A DNA stretch of 64,000 nucleotides from Streptomyces sp. V4I2 (GTDB lineage Bacteria; Actinomycetota; Actinomycetes; Streptomycetales; Streptomycetaceae). The position numbers were made by a program, and so were the translations under genes. Positions 41,308-49,470 of the stretch are shown in pieces; positions within the stretch are counted from its first letter, which is position 1; the number at the start of each line of letters is the position of its first letter. Location of the stretch: NCBI RefSeq assembly GCF_030817655.1, contig NZ_JAUSZM010000003.1, positions 7,006,001 through 7,070,000 of the forward strand. The letters are read 5' to 3'. The notes beneath the pieces are model-generated. The model was not told the DNA's origin, searched no databases, and saw nothing but the letters and a program-made list of their open reading frames with translations.

Positions 41308-42894
41308 GTGGGACGCCACAGTCGACGTGGATCTGCTCCCAAGAGTGGCCCCAAGGGGGACGGCACCGAGCCCGCTGTCCAGGGCCGGACACAGGGCCCA
41401 CCGGCCGCGCGGCAGGCAACGCCCGCGCCGCAGCCGGGGTACGAAACGCAGGCCCAGGGGGTTCCGAGGTACGGCGACGGGACTCCCGCGGGCGGGGTGC
41501 CGAGGTTTCCTGACGGGACGCCGGCTCATGGGGTGCCGAGGTTTCCTGACGGGACGCCGGCTCATGGGGTGCCGAGGTTTCCTGACGGGACGCCGGCCCA
41601 CGGTGTCCCCAGGTTTCCTGACGGGACGCCGGCTCATGGGGTGCCTAGGTTTCCCGATGGGACGCCCGCCCACGGTGTCCCCAGGTTTCCCGACGGCACG
41701 CCCGCGCATGGCTTCCCGCAGGTTCGTGGCGGGCATCCCGAGCAGCGGGAATCCGGTGGCGCCTGGGGGGAGTTGAGCGGGCGCGGCAGGCCGGGCGGCC
41801 CGGGCGTCGGTCTTCCGCGGCAGCGGCAGGCGCCGCCGGTGGGCACGAGGGGGCGGAGAGAGCCGCGGCAGGACTACCTCGACGCCTTCGAGCGGGACGG
41901 TGACCTCTTCGCGGGGGACGACGACGTCTTCGCGCCCCGGACGTCCGTCGCCCCGGCGCACCGGGAACCGCTCTCCGCGCACGCCTCCGATCCCTACGGC
42001 ACCGTCACCGACTGGCCCGCCGAGACCGGTGTCGACCGCCCCGAGGACGACGATGCGCCTCCCACGGGCGAACCGGCGCCCGTCAAGGGCGGCAAGGGAC
42101 GCACCTTCACCGGGATCGCGGCCGCCGCCGTCACCACCGTGCTGGCCGTCGTCGTGGCCGGTCAGGTCACGGACGGGCGGGACGACAACGCCGTACAGTC
42201 GCAGTCCGCCACCGACCAGGCCCGCGACGCCCGCGACGGGGCCTCGCGCGGGGAGGGCCGGCCGACGCCTTCGGGTTCGCCGAGCGTGGCGACGCTGACG
42301 TACGAGCAGGGGATGGACAAGAGGTACGCGCTCGGTGCCGCGTTCAAGGGGCCGGGCGAGTTCGACGCGATCAAGGGGATCGCCAAGGCGCCCGGCAAGG
42401 GGCAGAAGTACACCTACCGCGTGGACGTGGAGCAGGGGCTCGGGCTCGACGGCGGACTCTTCGCCGAGGCCGTGCAGAAGACGCTCAACGACGACCGGAG
42501 CTGGGCCCACAACGGCGCCCGCACCTTCGAGCGCGTCTACTCCGGCAAGCCCGACTTCGTGATCACCCTCGCCAGTCCGGGGACCACCGCGACCTGGTGC
42601 GCCAAGTCCGGTCTGGACACCACCGTGGACAACGTGTCGTGCGACTCGGCCTCCACCGAGCGCGTGATGATCAACGCTTATCGATGGGCGCAGGGATCGA
42701 AGACCTACGGTGATCAGATCCACGCATACCGCCAGATGCTGATCAACCACGAAGTCGGCCACCGGCTCGGCTACAGCCACGTCACCTGCGACAAGAACGG
42801 CGACCTCGCCCCGGTCATGCAGCAGCAGACCAAGTTCCTCGACCACGACGGAATCCGCTGCCGGGCCAATCCCTGGCCCTATCCGGGCCGCTGA
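41308..42894 (+). CDS. DUF3152 membrane-anchored zincin-like protein with 12-residue repeats
   Basis: The 528-residue protein starts at GTG. About 85 residues in the N-terminal part are repeats of GVPRFPDGTPAH (see repeat entry). A membrane helix (FTGIAAAAVTTVLAVVVAG) lies near residues 268-288, and the outer C-terminal domain is DUF3152. That domain contains MLINHEVGHRLGYSH, an HExxH-like zinc-site motif (HEVGH) with a downstream His, and Cys residues (WCAKSG, SCDS, TCDKN) that could form disulphides. A metallopeptidase activity is inferred from the motif. The closest mycobacterial relative should be Rv3207c, next to moeB1. Here a four-gene cassette separates it from moeZ. Confidence 0.85.
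   Translation: MGRHSRRGSAPKSGPKGDGTEPAVQGRTQGPPAARQATPAPQPGYETQAQGVPRYGDGTPAGGVPRFPDGTPAHGVPRFPDGTPAHGVPRFPDGTPAHGVPRFPDGTPAHGVPRFPDGTPAHGVPRFPDGTPAHGFPQVRGGHPEQRESGGAWGELSGRGRPGGPGVGLPRQRQAPPVGTRGRREPRQDYLDAFERDGDLFAGDDDVFAPRTSVAPAHREPLSAHASDPYGTVTDWPAETGVDRPEDDDAPPTGEPAPVKGGKGRTFTGIAAAAVTTVLAVVVAGQVTDGRDDNAVQSQSATDQARDARDGASRGEGRPTPSGSPSVATLTYEQGMDKRYALGAAFKGPGEFDAIKGIAKAPGKGQKYTYRVDVEQGLGLDGGLFAEAVQKTLNDDRSWAHNGARTFERVYSGKPDFVITLASPGTTATWCAKSGLDTTVDNVSCDSASTERVMINAYRWAQGSKTYGDQIHAYRQMLINHEVGHRLGYSHVTCDKNGDLAPVMQQQTKFLDHDGIRCRANPWPYPGR
41458..41709. repeat. Seven tandem 36-bp coding repeats
   Basis: Units of 36 bp encode GVPRFPDGTPAH. Several adjacent copies are identical or nearly identical at the nucleotide level, which indicates recent expansion. 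The first copy (GVPRYGDGTPAG) and one following the array are diverged. The copies are in frame within the DUF3152 gene. Confidence 0.92.
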
Positions 42895-43002
42895 CGGGCG
42901 CCGAGCCTCGAGTGGCCCGCGAGTGACGATCCGTACCCGCATGATCTCTTAGCGCGACGGAACGCGACCCGCACGGGAAAGTTACGACTGTTCACCCCTT
43001 TT

Positions 43003-43036
43003 GGTGGTGCGACGGACAACCGTCCGTCGCACCACC
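43003..43036. terminator. Terminator hairpin after the DUF3152 gene
   Basis: GGTGGTGCGACGGAC and its exact complement (15 bp) flank a 4-nt loop in the 222-bp gap before the glycosyltransferase. It insulates the cassette from upstream transcription. Confidence 0.85.
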
Positions 43037-43116
43037 GCCTTGTCCGCATACGTTCGTCCCGCTGCGAGTCGCCGGTTCAACGGCGGCTCCCCATACGGGA
43101 GATCGGGGGTGCGCTG

Positions 43117-44820
43117 GTGCGCATCGGACTGCTTACGGAGGGTGGCTATCCGTATGTGAGCGGTGACGCCAGGCTCTGGTGCGACCGGCTCGTGCGCGGG
43201 CTTGAGCAGCACGAGTTCGACATCTACGCGCTCAGCAGCAGCGAGCGCCAGGAGGACGAGGGCTGGGTTCCGCTGCCGCCGCAGGTCAGCAGGGTGCGCA
43301 CGGCACCGCTGTGGACGGCCGAGGAGGACGAGGTCGGATACGGCCGGCGCGCGCGCCGGCGGTTCGCCGAGTGCTACGGCGAGTTGGCGGCCGCCCTGTG
43401 CGAGGGAAGCGTCGCGGAGGCCGCCGGGGAGCCGTCGGCCACCGAGGCGGACCGTTTCGCCAGCGCGCTGTACGGCCTCGCCGAACTCGCCCGCGACGAG
43501 GGCGGGCTGGTGGGCGCGCTGCGCTCCGAGGCTGCCGTACGCGCCCTGGAACGCGCCTGTCGCGCTCCCGGCGCACTGCGCACGGCGCGTGAGGCGCGCG
43601 TACCGGATCTGCTCACCGTCGCCGCGCATCTGGAACGCGCTCTGCGCCCTCTCTCGCTCGACTGGTACGAGGACGACGACCTCGGCTCCGTCGACCTCTG
43701 CCATGTGACGTCCGGTGGTGCGGCGGCCCTGCCCGGGCTGCTCGCCCGGCACTTCTGCGGCGTGCCCCTGCTGGTGACCGAGTACGGCGTGCGGCTGCGC
43801 ACCCACTACCTGACCGCCACCGAGTCCTCGCCGTCTGTACGCGCCCTGCTCGCCGCCTTCCACGGCCGACTCGCCGCCGAGGCCTACGGCCGGGCCGCGA
43901 TCGTCACGTCCGGCAACGCGCACGCGCGCCGCTGGCAGGAACGCTGCGGCGCCGACCGCGACAAGCTCCGCACGGTCTACCCGGGCATGGAGGCCTCCCG
44001 CTTCGCGGACGTCGGCGAATCGCCGGAGTGCGCCGACCCGCACACCCTGGTCTGGATCGGCCGGGTGGAACCGGCCAAGGACCTGGTCTCCCTGCTGCAC
44101 GCCTTCACGGAGATCCGAAAGGAGGAGCCCAAGACGCGGCTGCGGATCGTCGGCGCCCCCTCCGGCTCGGAGGGCACGGCCTACCTCGGCCACTGCAAGG
44201 CGCTGGCCGCGCAGCTCTTCCCCGACGAGGCGGACGGCCCGCACGCCGTCGGCGACAACCCCGTCTCCTTCGAGGAGATCGGCGGCCCGGAACTGCCGAC
44301 CCTGGCCGACGCGTACGCCGCGGGCGCGGTGACCGTCCTGTCCAGCGTCGTCGAGGGCTTCCCGATCAGCCTGGTCGAGGCCATGTTCTGCGGCCGCGCG
44401 ACGGTGTCCACGGACGTCGGTGCCGTCGTGGAGGTCATCGGCGGCACCGGTCTCGTCGTGCCCCCGCGCAATCCGCGGGCGCTCGCCGAGGCGTGCGTGG
44501 CGCTGCTGCGCGACACCGAGCGCCGTGAGCGCCTGGGCGCCGCCGCCCGTGCCCGCGCGCTCGAACTGTTCACCGTCGAGCAGAACATCACGGCATTTCA
44601 CGGCATTTACCTGGACATCGTCTCGCGCACCCCGGTCCGCCGCGTCCTCCTCGACGCCACCGGCGAACCCCTGCCGTTCGCCACCCCCGCCGAGGCCCAC
44701 GTACCCGGACGCTGGACCGAGCAGGGCCTACGTGTCGTGGCACGCGGTGGGCCCGGCTGGGCCGCGGGACCGCCCGTACGCGCCACGGCGCCGGCCGCGG
44801 CCACGGAGGGAGCGTCATGA
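43117..44820 (+). CDS. GT4-family glycosyltransferase with DUF3492 domain (PelF-like)
   Basis: The 567-residue protein has an N-terminal DUF3492-type half, opening MRIGLLTEGGYPYVSGDARL with the LTEGGYPYV...DRLVRGL pattern of PelF. The C-terminal half is a GT4/GT-B donor domain with LVWIGRVEPAKDL, LRIVGAPSG, VLSSVVEGFPISLVEAMFCG (the E-x7-E-type donor motif) and TDVGAVVEV. PelF makes the Pel exopolysaccharide from UDP-GalNAc/GlcNAc in Gram-negatives. Here the acceptor and sugar are unknown. The last 40 residues are Pro/Ala-rich. The GTG at 43117 is the start. Its stop overlaps the next ATG (ATGA), so it forms an operon with the membrane protein. Confidence 0.85.
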   Translation: MRIGLLTEGGYPYVSGDARLWCDRLVRGLEQHEFDIYALSSSERQEDEGWVPLPPQVSRVRTAPLWTAEEDEVGYGRRARRRFAECYGELAAALCEGSVAEAAGEPSATEADRFASALYGLAELARDEGGLVGALRSEAAVRALERACRAPGALRTAREARVPDLLTVAAHLERALRPLSLDWYEDDDLGSVDLCHVTSGGAAALPGLLARHFCGVPLLVTEYGVRLRTHYLTATESSPSVRALLAAFHGRLAAEAYGRAAIVTSGNAHARRWQERCGADRDKLRTVYPGMEASRFADVGESPECADPHTLVWIGRVEPAKDLVSLLHAFTEIRKEEPKTRLRIVGAPSGSEGTAYLGHCKALAAQLFPDEADGPHAVGDNPVSFEEIGGPELPTLADAYAAGAVTVLSSVVEGFPISLVEAMFCGRATVSTDVGAVVEVIGGTGLVVPPRNPRALAEACVALLRDTERRERLGAAARARALELFTVEQNITAFHGIYLDIVSRTPVRRVLLDATGEPLPFATPAEAHVPGRWTEQGLRVVARGGPGWAAGPPVRATAPAAATEGAS

Positions 44821-46112
44821 GCGAACTCGGCGAACTGGACCGCCCCGGGGCCCCGAACAGCCCGGGAGCCTGGGACGAACGCTCGGAGGAGTGGCTCGTC
44901 ACGGAGACGGCCGCAGACCAGGGGCCCGACGCGGACGCCACCACCGACCACGCCCCAGGCCCTGACCCAAGCGCGCGCGGTAAAAGCGGTAAAACCGGAA
45001 ACGCCCGCTCCACCACCCCCACCCCCCGCCGCGCCACCGCGGACCCGGTCAAGGCCCTGATGCACCGTCACCGGGACCTCTGCGAACGAGCGGTGGACCC
45101 CTTGGAGATCGCGGCCGGCCTGGAGGCCCACGGCGTCACCGACCGCACCGCCGCCCGCTTCCGGCACCGCGACGTCTTCTCCCTGGCCGAGGAGATGCAC
45201 GCGAGGATCCCTCGCGACGGCGCAACCCCCAAACCCCGCGCTTCCGAGGCTGACCCTCGCCCTCGCGTCGACTGGGTCCTCCTCACCCTCCTCCCCGGCG
45301 CCCTGTGCACGGCGACCGTGGTCGGCCTGCACCTCACCCACGGACAGGCCCGCCCGACGGTCGCCGCCGCAGGCGCCCTCGCCGTGGCCCTGGCCCTGCG
45401 CGCGGCCCTCGCCCGAGGCCCGCTCAGCCCCAGATCCGGCACCCTCGCGACCGGCACCAGCGCCTGGACGTACTGGCTCATCGCCTACGCCCTCCTGGGC
45501 GACGGCCTGCTGCGAACCGCTCTGGTCGGCGGCCCCGACGGCCTGCCCGACGGCACCCCGGACGCCCCCTGGCCCCTCGCCACCGCACCGTTCCTGGCCC
45601 TCACCTGGGCCTGCGCCTCAGCGGCCTGGACCACCCACCTCCTCACCGCACGAGCCCGCCGCAAACTGACGGCCAGCCGCGGCCTGGAGGACTTCGCCGC
45701 ATCCGTACGCCCGCTGCTGCTCGGCACGTTCGCCCTGTTCCTCTGCGCCCTGACCGCCCTCCTCACCCTGACCGCCACGACCCTCGACGAACCCATCACC
45801 TACGCCCAGACCACCACCCTGGGTGCCCTTCTCCTCCTCTCCCGCCTCCTCGCCATCCACCGCTTCACCCACGCCCCCGCGGTCATCCTCACGGCCACCG
45901 CCACGGCCCAGGCAGCGGCCCTGGCCACGGTCTTCGCGGCTCGCCTCCCCGGCTGCGAGGTCCTGGCCCTCCCGGTCCAGACCCTCACCGACACCTGGGG
46001 CCCGGGCAGCGTCCAGGCCCTCACCTGCGGCACGGGAGCGCTGATCCTCCTGCTCCACGCAACCCGCACCCTCACCCGGGCCTCGGCCCACACCCCGGCG
46101 GAGAAGCGGTGA
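44817..46112 (+). CDS. Polytopic membrane protein of the glycosyltransferase operon
   Basis: The 431-residue protein has about 140 residues of cytoplasmic N-terminus, including a helical segment (MHRHRDLCERAVDPLEIAAG, FRHRDVFSLAEEMHARI) seen in other Streptomyces membrane proteins. About nine membrane helices follow. It shows no transporter or polymerase signature I recognise, and it does not look like PelG. Coupling to the glycosyltransferase by ATGA suggests it supports synthesis or export of the same polymer, but this is inference. Confidence 0.78.
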   Translation: MSELGELDRPGAPNSPGAWDERSEEWLVTETAADQGPDADATTDHAPGPDPSARGKSGKTGNARSTTPTPRRATADPVKALMHRHRDLCERAVDPLEIAAGLEAHGVTDRTAARFRHRDVFSLAEEMHARIPRDGATPKPRASEADPRPRVDWVLLTLLPGALCTATVVGLHLTHGQARPTVAAAGALAVALALRAALARGPLSPRSGTLATGTSAWTYWLIAYALLGDGLLRTALVGGPDGLPDGTPDAPWPLATAPFLALTWACASAAWTTHLLTARARRKLTASRGLEDFAASVRPLLLGTFALFLCALTALLTLTATTLDEPITYAQTTTLGALLLLSRLLAIHRFTHAPAVILTATATAQAAALATVFAARLPGCEVLALPVQTLTDTWGPGSVQALTCGTGALILLLHATRTLTRASAHTPAEKR

Positions 46113-46401
46113 TGACGCGACGGCGACCGGTACCCCAGCGGTGCGGCACCCGCATACGGCGCGAAGGGGACGTGTCGGGGGGTGTCCGCCCGCAGCGGAT
46201 GGCGCGTCAACATGTTCGCCCTGGTGAGAGACCGATTCCGCGCCAGACCGAGGACGGACACCCGCCGACGCGGCCCGGACCCACGCACCCGCCGTAGGCG
46301 AAGGCGGCACCCCCACCGAGCCCGCACCGGCCGCCGCAGGCATCCGGCCCCACCACGGGGCAACCCCACCCGCTTTTGACCTCTCCGAAGGAGACCCCCA
46401 A
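46113..46401. other. Gap inside the glycosyltransferase cassette
   Basis: This stretch of about 290 bp has no convincing gene. Short Arg-rich frames (for example 46182-46379) look like compositional artefacts. A promoter for the downstream pair is possible but not clear. Confidence 0.4.
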
Positions 46402-46449
46402 ATGATCACCTCCCGACCCGACGCCTCGGCCCCGGGAGCCGCCCGATGA
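46402..46449 (+). CDS. 15-codon ORF coupled to the epimerase start
   Basis: MITSRPDASAPGAAR-stop begins at ATG 46402 with GAAGGAG at ideal distance. Its TGA overlaps the ATG of the epimerase (ATGA). It could be a leader peptide that couples translation, or a remnant of a longer gene. It is too short to prove. Confidence 0.4.
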   Translation: MITSRPDASAPGAAR

Positions 46450-47405
46450 GAGTCCTGCTGATCGGAGCCAACGGCTACCTCGGCCGCTTCGTCGCCGACC
46501 GCCTGCTCGCCGACCCGGCCGTCCAGCTCACCGCCCTCGGCCGCGGCGACGACGCGGACGTCCGCTTCGACCTCGCGTCCGGCAGCCCCGGCGCCCTCAC
46601 CCGCTTCCTCGATGCGGTCCACCCCGGCGTGGTCGTCAACTGCGCGGGCGCCACCCGCGGCGGCGCCCGCGAACTCACCCGCCACAACACCGTCGCCGTC
46701 GCCACCGTCTGCGAGGCTCTGCGCCGCAGCGGCTGCGGCGCCCGTCTCGTGCAGATCGGCTGCGGCGCCGAGTACGGTCCCAGCCAGCCCGGCTCCTCCA
46801 CCGCGGAGGACGCCGTCCCCCGCCCCGGCGGCCCGTACGGCGTCAGCAAACTCGCCGCCACCGAACTCGTCCTCGGCTCCGGTCTGGACGCCGTGGTCCT
46901 CCGGGTCTTCTCACCCGCGGGCCCCGGCACCCCCGCCGGCTCCCCGCTCGGCCGCCTCGCCGAAGCCATGCGCCGCGCTATGCAGTCCGGCGACGGCGAG
47001 CTCAAACTCGGCGGACTCGGAGCCCAGCGCGACTTCGTCGACGTACGCGACGTGGCCCGCGCCGTACACGCGGCCTCGCTCTCCGCCGCCCAGGGCGTCA
47101 TCAACATCGGGTCGGGCCGCGCCGTCCGCCTGCGCGACGCCGCTGCGGTTCTCGCCCGCGTGGCCGGATACGGCGGTGCCCTCCACGAACTCGACGGCCA
47201 CTCCGGCCCGTTGAGGGCAACCATCGGCCACCCCCGCACCGAGTCGGACCACGCGGCCACCGTCGCGTATCCGTACCCCGACGGCTGTGGCAGCTGGCAG
47301 CAGGCCGATGTGCGCACCGCTCGCGACCGGCTGGGCTGGCGCCCCCGGATCGGCCTCGAAGAGTCCCTCGCCGACATCTGGATGGAGGCGGCATGCCGCA
47401 TCTGA
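46446..47405 (+). CDS. NAD-dependent epimerase/dehydratase (SDR) of the cassette
   Basis: The 319-residue extended SDR has the NAD motif IGANGYLG (residues 6-13), NCAGATRGG, and the catalytic YGVSK after a Ser-containing strand. A C-terminal part with INIGSGRAVRLRDAA and LGWRPRIGLEESLAD follows, typical of nucleotide-sugar epimerases and 4,6-dehydratases. It probably makes the sugar nucleotide that the PelF-like enzyme uses; a UDP-sugar 4-epimerase would fit. The start overlaps a 15-codon ORF, and the stop overlaps the next gene by 13 bp. Confidence 0.85.
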   Translation: MRVLLIGANGYLGRFVADRLLADPAVQLTALGRGDDADVRFDLASGSPGALTRFLDAVHPGVVVNCAGATRGGARELTRHNTVAVATVCEALRRSGCGARLVQIGCGAEYGPSQPGSSTAEDAVPRPGGPYGVSKLAATELVLGSGLDAVVLRVFSPAGPGTPAGSPLGRLAEAMRRAMQSGDGELKLGGLGAQRDFVDVRDVARAVHAASLSAAQGVINIGSGRAVRLRDAAAVLARVAGYGGALHELDGHSGPLRATIGHPRTESDHAATVAYPYPDGCGSWQQADVRTARDRLGWRPRIGLEESLADIWMEAACRI

Positions 47406-48142
47406 CCCGCGCCAAACCGGGCACGGCGAGCACCGACCTGCGCACCGGCTTCGGCATCCCCGGTTTCGCCCACCCCCTCGTCGCCCCGGCCGAGTGGGCC
47501 GAACTCACCCGCCCGGGCATCCCTCTGCACTGGGTCGTCCTGAACGTCGCGGACGGTCCCGGCAGCCGTCCCGACCCGCACTGTCTGGAGGCGGCCGGCC
47601 GGCTGCGCAACGCGGGCATCCGCGTCCTCGGCCACCTCGACACCGCGTACGGCGCCCGCGCCTTCGGGGAGGTGATCTCCGAGGCGCACCGCTACATGGA
47701 CTGGTACAAGGTCGACGGCTTCCTTCTGGACCGCTGTCCGACCGAACGCGCCGCGCTGCCCGAGATCCGCCGCACGGTCACCACGCTCCGCGCGCTGTGT
47801 GAGGAGGCCCACGTCGTCCTCGGCCACGGCATCCACCCGTACCCCGGCTACGCCGAGAACGCCGACCAACTGGTCACCTTCTCCGGACCTTGGAGCGACT
47901 ACCGCTGGTCGCAGGTGGCGGAGTGGACCGCCGATCATCCCCCCGAGCGTTTCTGCCACTTCGTCCACGGGGTGCCGCGTCCTCACCTGGAGGAGGCGCT
48001 GCGCATCGCCCGCTGGCAGGGGGCGTCGACGATCTACTTCACCGACCGCACGGACCGCGGCGGCCGCACCGATCCCTGGGAGACCATGCCCGGTTACTGG
48101 GACGAGATCGTCTCGCGGATCGGAACGGGTGTCTCGGAATGA
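47393..48142 (+). CDS. Spherulation-specific family 4 protein (GH135-type glycosidase-like)
   Basis: The 249-residue protein, with no signal peptide, fits the spherulin-4 fold. Its motifs are GFGIPGFAHPLVAPAEW at the start, LGHLDTAYGARAF, MDWYKVDGFLLDRCPTE with the likely acidic catalytic pair, and ATIYFTDRTD near the end. Spherulin-4 domains occur in the fungal GH135 Sph3 and in PelA, where they cleave GalNAc-containing polysaccharides. Together with the PelF-like enzyme and an epimerase, this suggests a Pel-related pathway. The absence of a signal peptide is odd for a polysaccharide hydrolase. Its stop lies inside the moeZ promoter. Confidence 0.82.
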   Translation: MPHLTRAKPGTASTDLRTGFGIPGFAHPLVAPAEWAELTRPGIPLHWVVLNVADGPGSRPDPHCLEAAGRLRNAGIRVLGHLDTAYGARAFGEVISEAHRYMDWYKVDGFLLDRCPTERAALPEIRRTVTTLRALCEEAHVVLGHGIHPYPGYAENADQLVTFSGPWSDYRWSQVAEWTADHPPERFCHFVHGVPRPHLEEALRIARWQGASTIYFTDRTDRGGRTDPWETMPGYWDEIVSRIGTGVSE

Positions 48143-48161
48143 AAAAGGCCATGGCACTGTT
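48136..48161 (+). promoter_or_regulatory. Sigma-R consensus promoter of moeZ
   Basis: GGAAT (48136-48140), exactly 18 bp, then GTT (48159-48161). This is a perfect sigma-R site whose -35 element overlaps the stop of the spherulin-4 gene. The leader to the GTG at 48206 would be about 35-40 nt. From memory, the moeB/moeZ gene of S. coelicolor is a reported sigma-R target. Confidence 0.85.
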
Positions 48162-48205
48162 ACGGGGAGAACAACCGTAATGATTGACCGACCAACGGAG
48201 TCCCC

Positions 48206-49384
48206 GTGTCGCTGCCACCCCTGGTCGAGCCCGCTGCCGAGCTCACCGTAGACGAGGTCCGCAGGTACTCCCGCCACCTGATCATCCCCGACGTCGGGAT
48301 GGACGGGCAGAAGCGGCTGAAGAACGCCAAGGTGCTCTGTGTGGGCGCCGGCGGCCTGGGCTCGCCGGCGTTGATGTACCTGGCCGCCGCGGGCGTGGGC
48401 ACGCTCGGCATCGTGGAGTTCGACGAGGTCGACGAGTCGAATCTGCAGCGTCAGATCATCCACAGCCAGGCCGACATCGGCCGCTCCAAGGCCGTGTCCG
48501 CGCGCGACTCCGTCCTCGGCATCAACCCGTACGTCAACGTGGTCCTTCACGAAGAGCGGCTCGAAGCCGAGAACGTGATGGACATCTTCAGCCAGTACGA
48601 CCTGATCGTCGACGGCACGGACAACTTCGCGACCCGCTACCTGGTCAACGACGCGTGTGTGCTGCTGAACAAGCCGTACGTGTGGGGCTCGATCTACCGC
48701 TTCGACGGTCAGGCCTCGGTGTTCTGGTCCGAGCACGGCCCCTGCTACCGCTGCCTCTACCCCGAGCCCCCGCCGCCGGGCATGGTCCCCTCCTGCGCCG
48801 AGGGCGGTGTCCTGGGCGTGCTGTGCGCGTCCATCGGCTCCATCCAGGTCAACGAGGCCATCAAGCTCCTCGCGGGCATCGGCGAGCCGCTCGTCGGTCG
48901 CCTGATGATCTACGACGCCCTGGAGATGCAGTACCGCCAGGTCAAGGTCCGCAAGGACCCGAACTGCGCGGTCTGCGGCGAGAACCCGACCGTCACCGAG
49001 CTCATCGACTACGAGGCCTTCTGTGGCGTCGTCTCCGAGGAGGCCCAGGAGGCGGCCGCCGGCTCGACGATCACTCCCAAGCAGCTCAAGGAGTGGATCG
49101 ACGACGGCGAGAACATCGAGATCATCGACGTCCGTGAGATCAACGAGTACGAGATCGTCTCCATCCCGGGCGCCAAGCTGATCCCGAAGAACGAGTTCCT
49201 CATGGGCACCGCCCTGGAGACCCTGCCGCAGGACAAGAAGATTGTCTTGCACTGCAAGACGGGTGTCCGCAGTGCGGAAGTCCTCGCGGTCCTGAAGTCC
49301 GCGGGCTTCTCCGACGCCGTGCACGTCGGCGGCGGCGTGATCGGCTGGGTCAACCAGATCGAGCCGAGCAAGCCGGTCTACTGA
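48206..49384 (+). CDS. moeZ: Adenylyltransferase/sulfurtransferase MoeZ
   Basis: The 392-residue protein has a ThiF/MoeB E1-like domain: GAGGLGSPALMYLAAAGVG binds ATP, DGTDNFATRYLVNDAC follows, and the zinc pairs are CYRC and CAVC. The C-terminal rhodanese domain has the active loop LHCKTGVRS, with Cys as persulfide carrier. It adenylates and thiocarboxylates sulfur-carrier proteins for molybdopterin, thiamine, cysteine and thio-natural products. In Streptomyces, MoeZ supplies sulfur to secondary-metabolite pathways. GGAG lies upstream of the GTG. The gene is preceded by a perfect sigma-R promoter. Confidence 0.95.
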   Translation: MSLPPLVEPAAELTVDEVRRYSRHLIIPDVGMDGQKRLKNAKVLCVGAGGLGSPALMYLAAAGVGTLGIVEFDEVDESNLQRQIIHSQADIGRSKAVSARDSVLGINPYVNVVLHEERLEAENVMDIFSQYDLIVDGTDNFATRYLVNDACVLLNKPYVWGSIYRFDGQASVFWSEHGPCYRCLYPEPPPPGMVPSCAEGGVLGVLCASIGSIQVNEAIKLLAGIGEPLVGRLMIYDALEMQYRQVKVRKDPNCAVCGENPTVTELIDYEAFCGVVSEEAQEAAAGSTITPKQLKEWIDDGENIEIIDVREINEYEIVSIPGAKLIPKNEFLMGTALETLPQDKKIVLHCKTGVRSAEVLAVLKSAGFSDAVHVGGGVIGWVNQIEPSKPVY

Positions 49385-49430
49385 CGGCACCAGCCGGTCT
49401 ACCGGCCCGGCATCCCGGCCTGAGCGGCGG

Positions 49431-49461
49431 GGGCCTCGCGCACCGACGGTGCCCGAGGCCC
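49431..49461. terminator. Convergent terminator after moeZ
   Basis: GGGCCTCG...CGAGGCCC encloses an inner GCACC-GAC-GGTGC hairpin, 46 bp after the moeZ stop and just before the stop of the convergent peptidase gene. Confidence 0.75.
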
Positions 49462-49470
49462 TCGCCGTCT

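Noticed and set aside
41458..41709. 36-bp repeats resembling a CRISPR array
   Set aside because: The repeats are contiguous, without spacers, and encode an in-frame dodecapeptide repeat in the DUF3152 gene.
46182..46379. 65-codon Arg-rich frame inside the cassette gap
   Set aside because: It has no ribosome-binding site and a low-complexity Arg/Pro composition typical of non-coding GC-rich DNA.
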